Positions 1 to 12,410 of a DNA stretch of 64,000 nt are shown in pieces. The notes beneath the pieces are model-generated. The model was not told the origin of the DNA, made no database searches, and saw only the letters and a list, made by a program, of their open reading frames with translations. Every line of letters starts with the position of its first letter. The first letter of the stretch is position 1. Where the stretch lies: assembly GCA_023053545.1 (NCBI GenBank), contig JAKZAN010000001.1, positions 12,602,024-12,666,023 of the forward strand. The letters run 5' to 3'. The translations under genes and the position numbers were made by a program. Source of the stretch: Lepidurus packardi (taxonomy: Eukaryota > Arthropoda > Branchiopoda > Notostraca > Triopsidae).

Positions 1-962
1 ACGCAGAGCAAGTGACTTTGCGGGGGGGGGAGGTGGCTTTTCTTTGCCCTTCTCAGTTGTCATCCTTGTATTGGGAAAAGGGACAAATCACGAAACGATA
101 TGTATACTCTTTGTATAAGCACGACATCGATTGATTCCATTTTTTGCTTTACGAGACAAAGCGCAGCTTGTCATGCAAGACTGCGGGTTGTTAGCAATTG
201 CCAACCTGACTGACCTTTGTAAAGGTGGCCACTGGTTCCAAGTTAGCAGATAGCGACCTCTAGTAAAAGAAAAAAGAAAGAAAAAAAGTATTTCTGCCAA
301 GGAGTGCAGGCAAACCTGTTGCCAAAAAGCCAAATCGTGAGCAACAATCGAGCCAACCCGCTCTGTTTTAGCTGTCTGTCTTTCTCTCGATTTGTTCCCG
401 CACCTCAAGTCTTGTGTGTTGGGGGATGTAAGGGGTAAAGGGTAAGAGGGGAGGATCGAGAAGACTCGTTTGATTTATTAAGTGCTGTTCCGTAAACAAT
501 GAGCTGTGCAAAAAGCGGTTTCTCGAAGGTATACGATGATTACGCTTCATGGCGTGTGCATTACTCATGATTGACTCGCAGGGCTCTCTATCGCTTTTTC
601 TACCCTTTTTGCTTTTTTTTCCTGCTGCTTACTCTTGCATCGTGGGAAAAAGTGTCAGTAGTGGAAAGCTCTTTATTTAGTTACATCCGAGAGTGCAATT
701 TCGGTGCATTCAAGCTCATTTCCCGGTTTATTCCTACCTGGAAATACCACGTCGCCACTTAAAAAATGGCTCAATTGTTCTACACGTTACTCTATTTCCA
801 ATGAGCAAATTAAGTTATTTGTTGCAGTGGATTTGTTGATTTGTTTACTAAACGCTCAATTGGGGGTCGGAAAGGGTAAGATGTATGATAAATCATTACT
901 GGCGGGCATACCTAGGAGTACTAAGCCTTTTCCTATAAGAGGAAAAAAACTTTCTGATCGAA
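1..962. other. gene-free stretch, nothing recognised
   Basis: No open frame here resembles a known protein. The frames present are short and overlap on both strands. A run of nine G lies at 22-30 and a pyrimidine-rich patch at 590-635. I see no RNA gene or regulatory site that I can support. Confidence 0.5.
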
Positions 963-1645
963 GCAGGAATTGTGTTACTGAGTACCCGCGGTAAGAAAAA
1001 CGAATCCAATTGCTCAATGCTTATTATTCACTGTTGCGCATCTTCAAAGTCAGTCCCGGAGTAACGCCACAAGCCCCGCCTAACCTTCCATGAAACATCG
1101 GTTGCTCTTACTTTAAGGAGAAAGTAAACAGACCTTTTGCTAGGCCGGACTCATTGCCCTACTCCGGCTTGACTCCGGTGCGTTAGCCAGGACTCGTTGC
1201 GTTACTCCGGGTTGACTCCGATGCGTTACCCCGGACTCGTTGCGTTACTCCGGCTTGAACTACGACTGCTTAACAATTAAAAATAAGCGAAAATAGGGAC
1301 TGCAGCAGGGATTGCGCCACTGAGTATCCGGTATAAGAAAAACGAATCCGATTGGTTCTGGTTTATTATTAATTGTTGCGTCATTGTGCATTTTTCATGT
1401 CAGCCGGAGGAGTAACGCCAGAAGTCCCGCCTCACCTTCCATGAAACGTCGGTAGCCTCTGTTTTTAAACAGAGCATAAACAGACTTGCCTAGGGCGGAC
1501 TCGTTGCGTTACTCCGGCCTGACACCGTTGCGTTGCGCCCGCTTGGCTCCGTTTTGTTACCCGGACTAGTTGCGTTACTCCGGGTTGGCTCCGGTGCGTT
1601 ACTCCGGCTACGGTTGCTCAACGATGAAAAACTAAAGAAAAATAG
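963..1645. repeat. tandem pair of about 342-bp repeat units
   Basis: Two diverged direct copies lie side by side, starting near 963 and 1305. Both open with GCAGG/GCAGGG followed by an ACTGAGTA block, then share AAGAAAAACGAATCC, then a TTATTATT stretch, then GGAGTAACGCCA, then CCTTCCATGAAAC. Each ends in a series of short ACTCCGG-type repeats (GTTGCGTTACTCCGG, GACTCCGGTGCGTTA) and an A-rich tail. Shorter relatives of the middle part appear near 14281-14330 and 42655-42830, so this is a dispersed family and not only a local satellite. No coding capacity is visible. Family and origin are unknown; a tandemly duplicated SINE-like or MITE-like unit is possible. Confidence 0.75.
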
Positions 1646-3580
1646 CTGTTATCAGTACTCGAAGCGTTATGAGAGAGAATTTTAAACCGCTTTTCGTAAA
1701 GCTTTGTTATCAGTAAGGCTTCGTTTGGGGACGACAACTAAGGGATGTGACGGACTAGAGGTCCCATCCAAGTTAAGCCGGAACGAGACACCTTTTTTCC
1801 TCGTGATAGGTTTTCCATCCGCTTTGGTTTTTAGCTCTTGATGTGTTTCAGGTTCTGACTGTACTAGATTGTCCAATTAGTGGACACACTACATAACTGT
1901 TTCTTCTGAAAACGACCCAAAAAGCCCCAGAAAAAACGAAAAAGAAAAGCTCATGTCCCAAACCCTGTACTCAGGGTCTTAACAGGGAATAATGGCATCA
2001 GACAGGTAGATAAAGAGTAAACGAAGCCCCAAGAATTACAGTGATGGAAACTTGCTAGAAAGATTAAGACTCAATTTCCCATGACGTGATACATGATCCT
2101 GCCTTTCTTTGCTTTGCTAATCAAGGCCTATGCCCACCCTTCCCTATGTACAGAACTTCCTCTCTTTCCAAGGAAACTCCCCGCGTCTTTTTAACATTTT
2201 GTTCTGTCTTTTTCCCGTTCAGAGGGTCTATGTCTCACAGACATACACAGCCACGAATGATCATTAGTATAGTGTGTGATCCTTTCGGTCTAGCAAAATC
2301 CTCTTTTCGATGGGCTCTGACCCGATGCTCGCTGGCTTGCTGGCTCAGCACGCGATGGCCAACTCCATCAGTCTCCGCGAACAGACTTTTAGATTTGGTT
2401 CGGTAATCAATGCTCCGTGTCTCCGCCACGTTACATTGACTGACTTGACTTGACTTGATCAAGGACAGAAAGAGCAAGAAGGTCAAAGAGTTGACTATAG
2501 CAACCGATCCATCGCATGATGTTCAATACCTTGTTCAGCGAGAAAGATTTGACAGCCTTCATTAAGTCCTTCCTGCCACGCAAGGAGGTTAGCACGGCTG
2601 CACTCCCTTCTATTGACGCAAATAACCATATATGTGTACTTTCAATGAAACACACACAAGATATGATCTGCTTATTTCAACTAAACAGTGTCAGCCTTTA
2701 CTGACATTCCTTCTTTTCTATCATTTTTTATGAAGGTTTTGTCTTCAGATAAACGAACTGAATAGCTCTAAATCCATCTTAACCAAACTTCCTCTAAGAA
2801 AAACCGGCGGTAAGGTCACCTACGTCATCCAAACCTGACAAGTTTTTTCGGGAAGGGCCTCAACGCAAATATTAGTGAGAAGGCAAAGTATGGACCCAGG
2901 AGGCAGAACTCCAAGTCCAAGTTGAATAGATGGGGAGCAGGCTCATCTAGGGTTTCTCGGTGTCAGATTGTTCCTTTTCTAAACGCGAGCCAAGGCTTTG
3001 ATGTGGTTGCATCTGTTGCCTGTTACGTCAGCCCAAAATGTTGGAGAGGTTAGCCTTTACTTCTTAGCTGAATTTGCTCTCGCCCTGAGTAAAAGTGCAC
3101 TATATACTGAGTAGAAAATCAAGGCGAAGCACTGTTTTTCAAGTCCCAGGTGTATCGTTATTTCTGTGTTTTTTATTTTACTTCTTTAAATGGAAAGAAA
3201 AAAGCAGATCTAAGGGTGGATGAAAAAGTTGGAGAAATATTGACCTCGTGGTTTTGACTTTGGTTGGCCCCTGCTGTAGAAAGATATGATGGCAGCTTCG
3301 TGCCATTTTGGCGAATGTTATCACTTTCCAGTCGTTCCAGCGTATGTGCAGCTATATTACGGTATACAGTCAAGGGAATTGGTTGTGGAATCGTTTGAGA
3401 GAAACATTGTTAGCGTAATAGGCGTCGTAATATGGGAACGGAGAGTGAGGATTTGCCCTCGCTTGGATTTCTGCAGGGCATGTATATTACGCGGAGGAGT
3501 CTTAATGAGCCTGTGGTTTTCCTTTTGATGTTCTTCCGCTCCGTGCCATCCCCTGTCGTAATGTGTGCGTAAAAAAATCC

Positions 3581-3641
3581 TCCTCCCTCTTTCTCTCTCT
3601 CTCTTTCTCTCTCTCTCTCTTTCTAGCTCTCTCCCCTCGCT
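3581..3641. repeat. CT-rich microsatellite
   Basis: Imperfect (CT)n with TTTCT interruptions. It generates arginine/glutamate-rich frames on one strand and serine/leucine-rich frames on the other, which should not be read as genes. Confidence 0.9.
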
Positions 3642-5036
3642 CTGTTCGGTTAATGGAGACTTTCGATGACCTCGTTTATGTATCTCGTGGCTCTGACAAT
3701 TTTGTGGGGACAACTTCAACGCGTCCTTCCGGGAACAAAAAAGGAATGGCAGCAATATTGTCACGCCGAGTTTTATACAACTTCATGCTGTTGCATGCCG
3801 CTGTTATAATCTGTTTCGTATTGTTATAGGTTATAGAGACTCAGAGTAGCTTGCTCTTTTGACCACTTTGGCAGATTGCAGTCCGAGTCGAAGACTTTTT
3901 AGTTAAAGCGATGAGTAAATTTTCGAATTTTCTTTGTCAGTAACATAAAAGCGTAATGATTTCTTCAGGTTAGGTTATACTACATCGTTAGCGTGTCTTG
4001 TCAGACAACTGATGTGATATTACTCGGGTTTTGTAGGGTCTCTCCCTGTAAAAGAGTGAGGAAATGGATGCATTGTCAGGGACAGGTGGACAATGGACAA
4101 AGAGCCAAGTTTATGGGTTTTCGTTAGCACCAGCGGGCGAGGATACTTGCAACAAGCTTTATTGAGCATTCACCTGCTAACTCTCCCAGGCTTTTCCATA
4201 TGCGTTACACACCTCATCAGATGGGATCTTCCCTTTTGAGGACTCGGTAGTTGACACAAAGTTTCCAGCCAAAAAAAAAACGATAAGGAAACCGACTGTG
4301 TGTACTGTACATGTTCAACGAGGGTGGTTGTGCCAGTTTTGCGGGAGGGATAAAAGACCCTGAAGGGTATGGAGGAAAAGTTTATTGTTACAATAGAGCG
4401 TTTGGTTAATTCCCGTATTCTCCGCCCTCGCATTAGGTGTTGTTCGTGCACTTGCTCATAAACACCACTTGTTCGTTCCTCAACTATACCCATTCCTTAT
4501 ACCAGGAATGGACCCGCTCGGGGCACTAAAATACTGGGAGCTATGAGAGCAACATATATGGTTATGTTGTGTTGTATTTTGTATTACATTTTGGTAAGTC
4601 TTCATGGGTCAATGAAATTTCGGCTCCACGGTGTTAATCAAACATTTATATCCTTGCATTTACTTTCATCTATAGTAAATGCATCGCTATATGTGTTTGT
4701 GGGTTTTCATGTGAAATACAGGAGCGTTAGCTTTTAGATGGCTGGTTTGCATATATCTAAAACCAACTTTGCACGCAAGGTACCAGGTTGGGTTGCGTAT
4801 CATATTCTGCTGACACCAGCACGCTTTCCACATCGCGTTAGAATAGGTTGCTGTCGATAAGTTATAAATGCAGAAATGTTAAGCTGGAATGTTATGTGAC
4901 GTGGACGCAATACTAAGTAAATGACTCGTGAATGCCCTGGGCAGTAAGTATAAACATCAAAACCTATCTTTTCGCATGGATTATTGGTATTAAAGAATCA
5001 ATACAGTACCGTCCATTCACCCCTCCCCTCCTGCAG

Positions 5037-5144
5037 CACGAGATACACCTGCAGGTTGTACGGAGTGTTTACGACGAAAGTAATGAGAAGTTTGACGCTC
5101 AAGCAACCAAAAGACACGCAGAACAGAACGGTGTCTCTCAGCAG
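5037..5144 (+). CDS. candidate internal coding exon, gene unknown
   Basis: The interval is preceded by a strong pyrimidine tract ending CTCCTGCAG and followed by a good donor (CAG then GTGAAA). It is exactly 108 nt, with 36 codons in phase 0 at both ends. The translation is rich in Glu, Gln, Asp, Lys and Val (it contains VVRSVYDESNEKFDAQATK) and reads like real protein, not random translation. I do not recognise the family and found no partner exon with compatible phase. A second frame across the interval is also free of stops, which weakens the case. It may be an isolated chance ORF. Confidence 0.25.
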
Positions 5145-8100
5145 GTGAAAAAAGGAAAAGAAAAAGTAAATCCAACGCCGGTGGTTTAGGTACCCCACCC
5201 TTGGGGGTGTATTATAGCCCTCTGGGGCCAATCTATGACTATATTGATGACTCTGTTCTTCCGACGTGAAAGGGGACGGTTAATGAGAGAGATTCCCAGC
5301 ATTATAAGTACTGCCCCCGTGAAAAACCTTGTGCGTGTGCAGTCATTTGTCGCACCCGGTTTTAGGAGTTCCCTTAAAACGGGGTAATAATTTCCTGAGG
5401 ATTAGGTTTAACTTTTGCACTGACATCCGATACTGTTTTGCTTTGCACCGTATCATTAAGCGCTCAAAACAAGGTATATTTCTTGTGATGCTCCGCATCA
5501 CCTCCGTGTGCTTCTTGCATTATGAATGGGAGGGCGGGGAATCATACGAGGTACTGGCCATAATCCCGTGGCGAGTAGCGTTTTTGGTGGGAGGAACGCG
5601 GAAACCCATCTCGGGAGTATAGTTATTACACCTGGGGATGGTAATTAGCGGAACCTATCGTTAGTTATATCATCCGAGCAGTACCTATATGTATACATGT
5701 CTCGTAGCAGGGAGTTATCTAACGATAAAAGTACTTTTGTGGATTGGAGACTTGTTCTGGAAAAGGGGAGGGTCCGTTTTGGGGCATGGCCTGGTATTTA
5801 AATACGTTTATGCTTTGGCCCCCAAGAATTTGTGGCAAGCTTAGAAGGCTACAAAACCCCAGCATTTTCACTTTCTATATTTCTAACATATATCTGTCTC
5901 TCTTTGCAGCCTTCTCATTCCTAAAGCGTCCACGCCCATCGTCGAGCGAGTTTGGGAACTCTTCGTTTGCCAATATAGGCTTTTATGGCAAATTCGTGCG
6001 TTCGCTTTTCAAGTGCTGTTGTTGTACGACTCGGGTTTAGGATTAGGTCCTGCCACTATATTGCTATGCTTCCCGGGAAAGAGAAAGTTACGTTTATGGA
6101 GCAGTTAGCAATCCCACAGAAAAGCAACACTTAGCTAGAAAAGACCCGCCCATCGTGGAGTTGAGTCGCTCGCGAGACAGGATTTGCACCACAATGAGAA
6201 CCATTTTCCGTGAACGGAAAGCCGCGTCTTATACATCTTCTACGGCGTTGTTATACGGCGCCAGTATACATATCTATCTATCCTCGACCCAGCATCGAGA
6301 AGAAAACTCTTAAAACTCTTATGTTTTCACTCGGTTTTGTGTCTTGCTGCATTTTTTGCTTTTATTTTTGTTGCTATGGTCTGTGTAGGGTAGGGTGGGA
6401 GGCGTATTGTTATGGAGGGAAGAGGAGGGTAAGCAGTACAAGGTTTTTCTGGGACTGAAACTTTTTCCCCCCAGATTGCAGAAATAGAGTGGAAATGAGC
6501 TGCGAAAGATGGAGCGAGGCAATCAAGCGGGTTATTCGGAAGCAAGGGGGTGGTGGCAAAAGAAGTTTTCGAGTTGAGTTTGTTCTTTTTTAGAGCTTTT
6601 CCAAGCTCGGTCCGGCATGAGAGAGCACGGAAAGAAAATGAAATGAAAAGTTAGGTTTGCATGCCATGTTTCCCACTCCAGTAAGCCCCGTTTTCAGAGG
6701 GCGACTCTTTTGCAGTGCCATAGACAAAATCTCCCCTTCCCCCTCCTTCCCAGGCGCTACAAAAATTGCATTCGAGGACCCATGCAGTGAGAGCGAGTTT
6801 GCATGCATGTCCAGAGCTATTCAATTGGTCCTACACATATAGCGAATGATCCTTAATTTCGTTATGACGTGCCTTTTCAATTTTTTTCCCAGGCTTGTTT
6901 TGATCTCTTTTAAAATAGAAGAAAAAGTTCATTTTTCTTTTAACCTGTAGGAAAGATGCAAAAAAGCCCCATCATGTGCAACAAAACATGCATAAAAGAG
7001 TATTCACTTGCCAAAAGTAGTGTTTTTAACTAGCTATACCGCCCCTTGCGAGCTAGAACGAAACTACAAAACGTTCGTTCTCGTTCTCGGTTTAATGCGA
7101 AGGAGGGACTAGATTGGGCCTCAAAGCATCTGCTGATGGTTACATAGACAAGCAGAAACTCTCACAATTCGTAGAGAGAGACAGCGAGAAAAAGAGGGCG
7201 GGTAGTTTCATGTTGAAGATACGAGTTAATAATTGTAGTTAAGATATTCGGCTTGCGTTCTGTAGTTGCCAGGGTCGCGAGGTTTGCTTCGCTTCAAAAT
7301 TGACTGTTGACTTGTCCCTTTTACGTACACATCTATGTACCCAGACTTGGGGCCGGAGACAAAAGAGACTCGGTGAGGTATATAGTAAAGAGCTGCCAGG
7401 CTGAGAAGAAGGGCAAAACAAGCAATGAAAGCAATCTCCGAGATCTTGTGGGGTTAGTTGCAGATGTTTGCTCAACTTCCCGCCATGCGTTAGTAAAACC
7501 AACAACGGTTTGGGCTGTGTATGAGTATGCACATCAAGCAAAATATTGGGTTGTGGTTATATGAGAGTATGTACCGAAGAAACCGTACGGAAAAGACAGC
7601 CAGTGCGGCCAAAGCAAGGAAAAACAATCTAATATAGGCAAACCGATATTTGCCTGTTGCGGTGAGCAGCGATGACAAAGCTCTCATTTTTTTCTATTTT
7701 TTTTATTTTTTTTATTTTTGCAGCAAGCGAAGAATCACCTTTAGAGCTTCCTCGGCAAATTTAAACTTTTCAGGCGAGAAAGTTCGAGTGCACCATTTGG
7801 CAAGTTTTGCTATGACATGGAGTACCAAATAACTATTATACAGTTCAGTGCTTAGATCAAAGAACTTTGGTATATTTTAAGCCAAGGGAGCAAGTTAAGA
7901 ATAAAAAAATGGTGTCGGTTATACTGTATGGAAATTTTTTTAGGGAAAAATAAATCAAATAAAAAAAGAGCTAAGGCTATCTTTTCTTGCGCCTTTTTCT
8001 TTTTTTTTTGGGGGGGGGGTAACGCAAAAACTTTGGGAGATAAAGAATGGAAAGGCGGGGGAGAACGCAAGAGTTGTCAGAAAGGAAAGCATTTTCCTTG

Positions 8101-8240
8101 AAAAAAAAAATATGAAAATACTTTTTGTGTTCTGCTTTATAAGTTGCCGGCTAAGGATTGAAATTGTTTTCTAGTGCCTAGTAAAGTCTTTATGGGGGCA
8201 TGATGAATGTACCGTCAGTCGGACGATACAGGAATATGAA

Positions 8241-8447
8241 AACTATTTGATAGAGTAGAACTATTATATATTTTATATAAAATATGAATGGATTTAATAC
8301 TAATAAATTATAATATGAATTTTATGTCAAAATATTATATATTTAAAAACTACTTGATAAGGTAAAGCTATTTTATATACAATATGAATATATTTAATAT
8401 TAATAAATTAAAATATGAATTTATATAAAAATATTATATATTTAAAA
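8241..8447. repeat. AT-rich tandem duplication, about 107-bp period
   Basis: Two direct copies start at 8241 and 8348. Both begin AACTAYTTGATA and both end with ATTATATATTTAAAA. In between they share AATATGAAT blocks and TTTAATA-TAATAAATTA. The interval is over 80 percent A+T and much more AT-rich than its surroundings. No gene is present. It may be a decayed element or a matrix-attachment-like AT block; the function is unknown. Confidence 0.85.
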
Positions 8448-11400
8448 CTCGCCAGTTGTACCCACGCTATCCGCGCTAATTCTTACGTGCGCGCAGCAAT
8501 CCCTTATAGCTTCTCTTTACTGGCCAGTACTCGCCGTTAGATTTTGTTACCTTGGTCTTTTGTGCTGGTCTTGAAGAAACGAAAAAGAAAGAAAAACAAT
8601 TTTGAGATTCCAAAGGCAAAGCTCGTCGAGGTGATGGCTTAATCGAAACTCGCCTTTTCCTCTCACTCAGCAACCTAGGATAAAAGCAACCTAGTTTTCC
8701 CCATTTTTGTGTTTTGGTGGGTGAGAATGACGAGCTACTTAACGCGCCATATTGGTTTCGGTGGTTGGAATGTTCGCACTGATACTTGAGAAAATGTTTG
8801 TAGAGGTAAAATTTCCCGGAATGAAGGCCCACAATGCGCTGAGATAGCGAAAAAAGAGAAAAAAAAGCAACAGGACGGCGAATCCCGGAGCTTTAACGGG
8901 CCAATAAGGAACCCATATCAATCTTGACTGTAAGATACGCCTGGGACATTCCAACCCCCCAAATTTCGCTTCTTTTTCTTTGGGCATGCTTTTTTTTAAA
9001 CGCAAGAAGCTTCGTGTAAACCTATCCGTCTCCTTATGCCCATACACTCTCCCTTTGCAAACCTGGTGAGCGCCTTCATCTTTCCCGCTCTAGCATTCAC
9101 GGAATTCACCGTCTGTGAAATAATGCAGCATTCTTTTCTTCCGGCTTTCTTTTCCTTCCCGTCACATCACCATGAGACTTTCCCTCCGTCCTCAGTCGTC
9201 CGTCTTAGGATATTTCAATAGGCTTTTTTACATCCTTGGCGGAATCCCGGATTCGAAAATGAGTTTTGACCCTGCCTTTATGCTACACAACACAACCTCA
9301 GCAACCTGTCGAGCGAAGAAAGGACATTCCCTCGTGGTTACCTTATCTCTCGCCGCCTCTTTTTTTAATATTATTATTTTGTAGTGTGGAAGAGTTTTCA
9401 TGTCTTTTGATACATTCTCGTGGTGGAATTGCTGAATTGCTGAGTCTTCTAGAACTTTAGGAACGCGAGTATTTCTACGCACTTTGTGCAATAATGTTTA
9501 CTAAGATCCAAGTCGCCACTCTATGTAGCGAGAGTTAAAGTTTCAGCTCGGTTTGCACTGCTCCATTTGTTCACGCCAATAGCATTCATCCCTAGGAAAA
9601 GTTTTCCCAGGGATTGCTTTAGGGAGAAAGAAATTCGTCTAACGAGTTCTCAAACTAACCAGAACGAGTGAGGGCTAGTATAAAACTATAGGGGCGTGCT
9701 ATGTGCGTTCTAGTGTAAACCTTGGTTTCTCTTTCCGTACATGAAAATGCAATCCTGGTTCTCGTAACTGATGGTGGAATTGGAGCCACCATCTTTATCT
9801 TCCGCGTGGTGAAGTCTAAAGCCTCTTTCCCGTCTTCACCCCGCCCTTGCCCTGATCTACCAAAATCGAATTTCTTCCTTTTTTAAATCATATTTCTTTG
9901 GGGAGAGGTGTGGACGGTTACGGCCTTATCAAACCTTAGGAAGAATTCTGATGCCTATATGTATGTCCAGAAGCATGCTGCCAAGTTCTGTGCGATTCCA
10001 AACAGTAACTCCCAACCTTGGACAGGTTGTATCACTTGCCTGCATTCAAGGATACACGACCCACCACTCAAAACAACTGTTCAGATCGTTTTCTCTTAAC
10101 TTTTTCTACTTAAAAAGGTCGAATGTGATCTTTTCCCGCTATTTAGGCTTACATAAATATAGAAATAGCGTATTTAGAAGCTCTTCAACCGTCGTTTGAT
10201 TTAGGATCAGCAATTTTCTCGCGTGTTCTGATGGTTTCATTAGAGGGCCAAATTGGTTAATCTAACCTTTAGATGAAAATATAATAGATGGTAAAGGCAG
10301 GTTTGTCCGTAAACATCGTCAGTAAAAGTGGTCAGTGAAGAAATATAGATCTATGAAGAAATATGTAGGCAAAAGAAGGTATTTTCCATGAATGTAGATT
10401 CCGCACATTAAGAAATCTTAGGAACTGGTGATTAGTTTCAGTGAACTTACAATTTCTCTGTTTTGAGCAGTTTACTCTTTGTCCTTCAACGCAAAAATAG
10501 GACTGTCGGGTCGTCGTTATTGGAGGCTAGAGAACTTGTTGACCACCCTGCTGTTTTAAGTGCGAGGCTGCGAAGCGTCGGCCATAGGAGCGCTGCTGTG
10601 GCTGCGAGAGTACTAAAATCGGTACTTGAGCTGTCAAGCACAATGAAACCCAAGCGAGTTGGCTCGTTTTCGTTCCCTTGGCCAACCCATTGTTGGTGAC
10701 AATGGTTGACAGTTTTAGGGACCCACTACTAATATATGGAAAACGGCGTACGGGGGGGGGGGGGAGTCTCTCTTATTTCTTCAGTCTTTTCTATCCCGTT
10801 ACTACTGCACAGCTAAAGAAAAGAAATGAGCCAAAGTTTTTCACAAATAAATTTTCTTCTTTTTTTTTTATCCCCGAAGCTGTACCGGGGTGTATGTACG
10901 TACCCTTTGAATGGCCCCAGGCTCGGTTGCACGGTGTGGTGCTGCAACGCATGGCTGAGTCAACGCGATCTTAAATCTGGCACCGAGGCACCAGCATATG
11001 ACAGTTATGTTAGGGTCCCTTCAGAAAACTTTCTCTGGGATATGTTCTTTCCTAATTTTGTGTGTGCTCTAGCCTCTCAACGAGTTCCCCAAGAACCGAA
11101 AGAACTGAAAGAACCAGAGCACAAGGGTCATTGAAAAGTTATTTCTTTTAGATTAATGCTGCATGATGATAGCGGAGGCGATGTCGAAGTACCATTGGCT
11201 GGTGTGTCTCCCAGTCATACTTTTGACAAACCAGTGGTTATTTTCAAAGAAACTCAAAGTATTGCCTGGAATGTGAGTAGATATTTGAGGCCGTGTGCCA
11301 TTTTGCGCTACAGTAATATTCACTTGAGCAGAAAGAACCAAGTACCAGCAAAAGAATTCACGATTCTCGCTCTAATTCCCTTTTTTCCCCTCTACCTCTC

Positions 11401-12250
11401 TCTTTCTCTCTCGTTCTCGTTTTCTCTGGCTCTCTTTTTTATTCTGGTCAAAACCAGGGACAAAAAAATCCCTTGCTCTTTGGAAGTAAATTGAAAAGCG
11501 AAGACGAGTGTGAAAAAACGGGAGAGATGGACAAGCGTTTTTATAGGGTTCGCCAGATTTGAATGTTTCTTTTTTTTCTCTCGTTATTTTTGTATTGATT
11601 TCTCTGAAGACCGCGCGGGGAAACAACACGAGACGGCAACTAGTGGCACTGCTGGTGGATCTTATTTTTATTTCTTCTTCTTACACTTTTTTTTTCACCC
11701 CAAGTCCTTGTCTTCATTCTTCGGAGGTACTTGGAAGATTTTTTTCTTCTTCTTAAATATGACTGGGAAATTATAGTGATTTAATTACTCTCCAAGAACT
11801 GTTTTTTTCTTTTTTTTTGGCCAAAAAAGGCATGCAGTTATATTATGACAGGGGGCATGGGGGTAAAACAAGCATATAAAGCTACACAAATTAACTAAAG
11901 GATATACACACATGTCAAATCCACTTTCTTTATTTTTCCCCGTTTTTTTTTGTTCTCGAAGGAACTTCAGACCATTGCAGAGATCGTTATCAAAGTATGA
12001 AGAGGAGTCTTTAACTCAGGGTTCGGAGAGGTTATGAGCGTCGCCAAAACTATGCCAAGATGTACCATGTATTATTGCGGCATTTCGTTTCTTTCTTTTT
12101 CTTCTCATTTGACGGATTTCTTTATTGCTATCTGCATTATTGCACCGTAAATTTCGAAAAATTTTCCCCTTTAACTTCTTATTTTTTAATTTTTTGCTTC
12201 GTTGCTCGTCTTTTAAAACGAAATATTGCTTTGGCTCGTAAAAAAGTTGC
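8448..12250. other. gene-poor stretch upstream of the Scratch 3' end
   Basis: No frame matches a family I know. Open frames at 10463-10699 and 10826-11134 on the plus strand have moderately protein-like composition. They are single, short and unsupported by partners, and the second is cysteine/tryptophan-rich like random translation. A run of 13 G lies at 10752-10764. T-rich and CT-rich tracts at 11370-11450 and 11560-11760 produce low-complexity frames. Confidence 0.4.
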
Positions 12251-12259
12251 GGGAGCTTG

Positions 12260-12265
12260 TTTATT
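12260..12265 (-). terminator. poly(A) signal AATAAA for the Scratch-family gene
   Basis: TTTATT on the plus strand reads AATAAA on the minus strand, about 146 nt past the Scratch stop codon. No experimental end is known, and other AT-rich hexamers nearby could serve instead. Confidence 0.4.
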
Positions 12266-12410
12266 ATTGCTGATCATTCCAGTATTGCTGTGTTTCGTAG
12301 TGCATGTGCTCTGAAGAAGCTGCAAATAACTAACACGATAGCTGATCAAAGTGAACGCCAACTATTTTTTCACTATTTTTCTTGTTTGGGGAGTTTTTGT
12401 CTTTGCAATT

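Larger units (their letters stand above)
1646..8240. other. gene-poor stretch with one orphan exon candidate
   Basis: I recognise no gene here. A CT-rich microsatellite lies at 3581-3641, and reading frames across it are low-complexity artefacts. A coding-like interval with splice-like borders is at 5037-5144 and is listed separately. A strong-looking acceptor, with TTCTAAC, a pyrimidine tract and TTTGCAG, ends at 5910. A short frame follows it and ends in a cysteine cluster, but I cannot connect it to any exon. A junction of ten T and ten G lies at 8000-8019. Confidence 0.4.

Noticed and set aside
1682-1876. 64-codon minus-strand frame sharing a 16-mer (AGCTCTTGATGTGTTT) with 47462-47477
   Set aside because: The shared word lies in different reading frames and the flanks do not align. 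There is no acceptor before the frame.
3357-3829. Frames of 135 and 88 codons across a CT tract
   Set aside because: Low-complexity reading through a CT microsatellite, with no domain on either strand.
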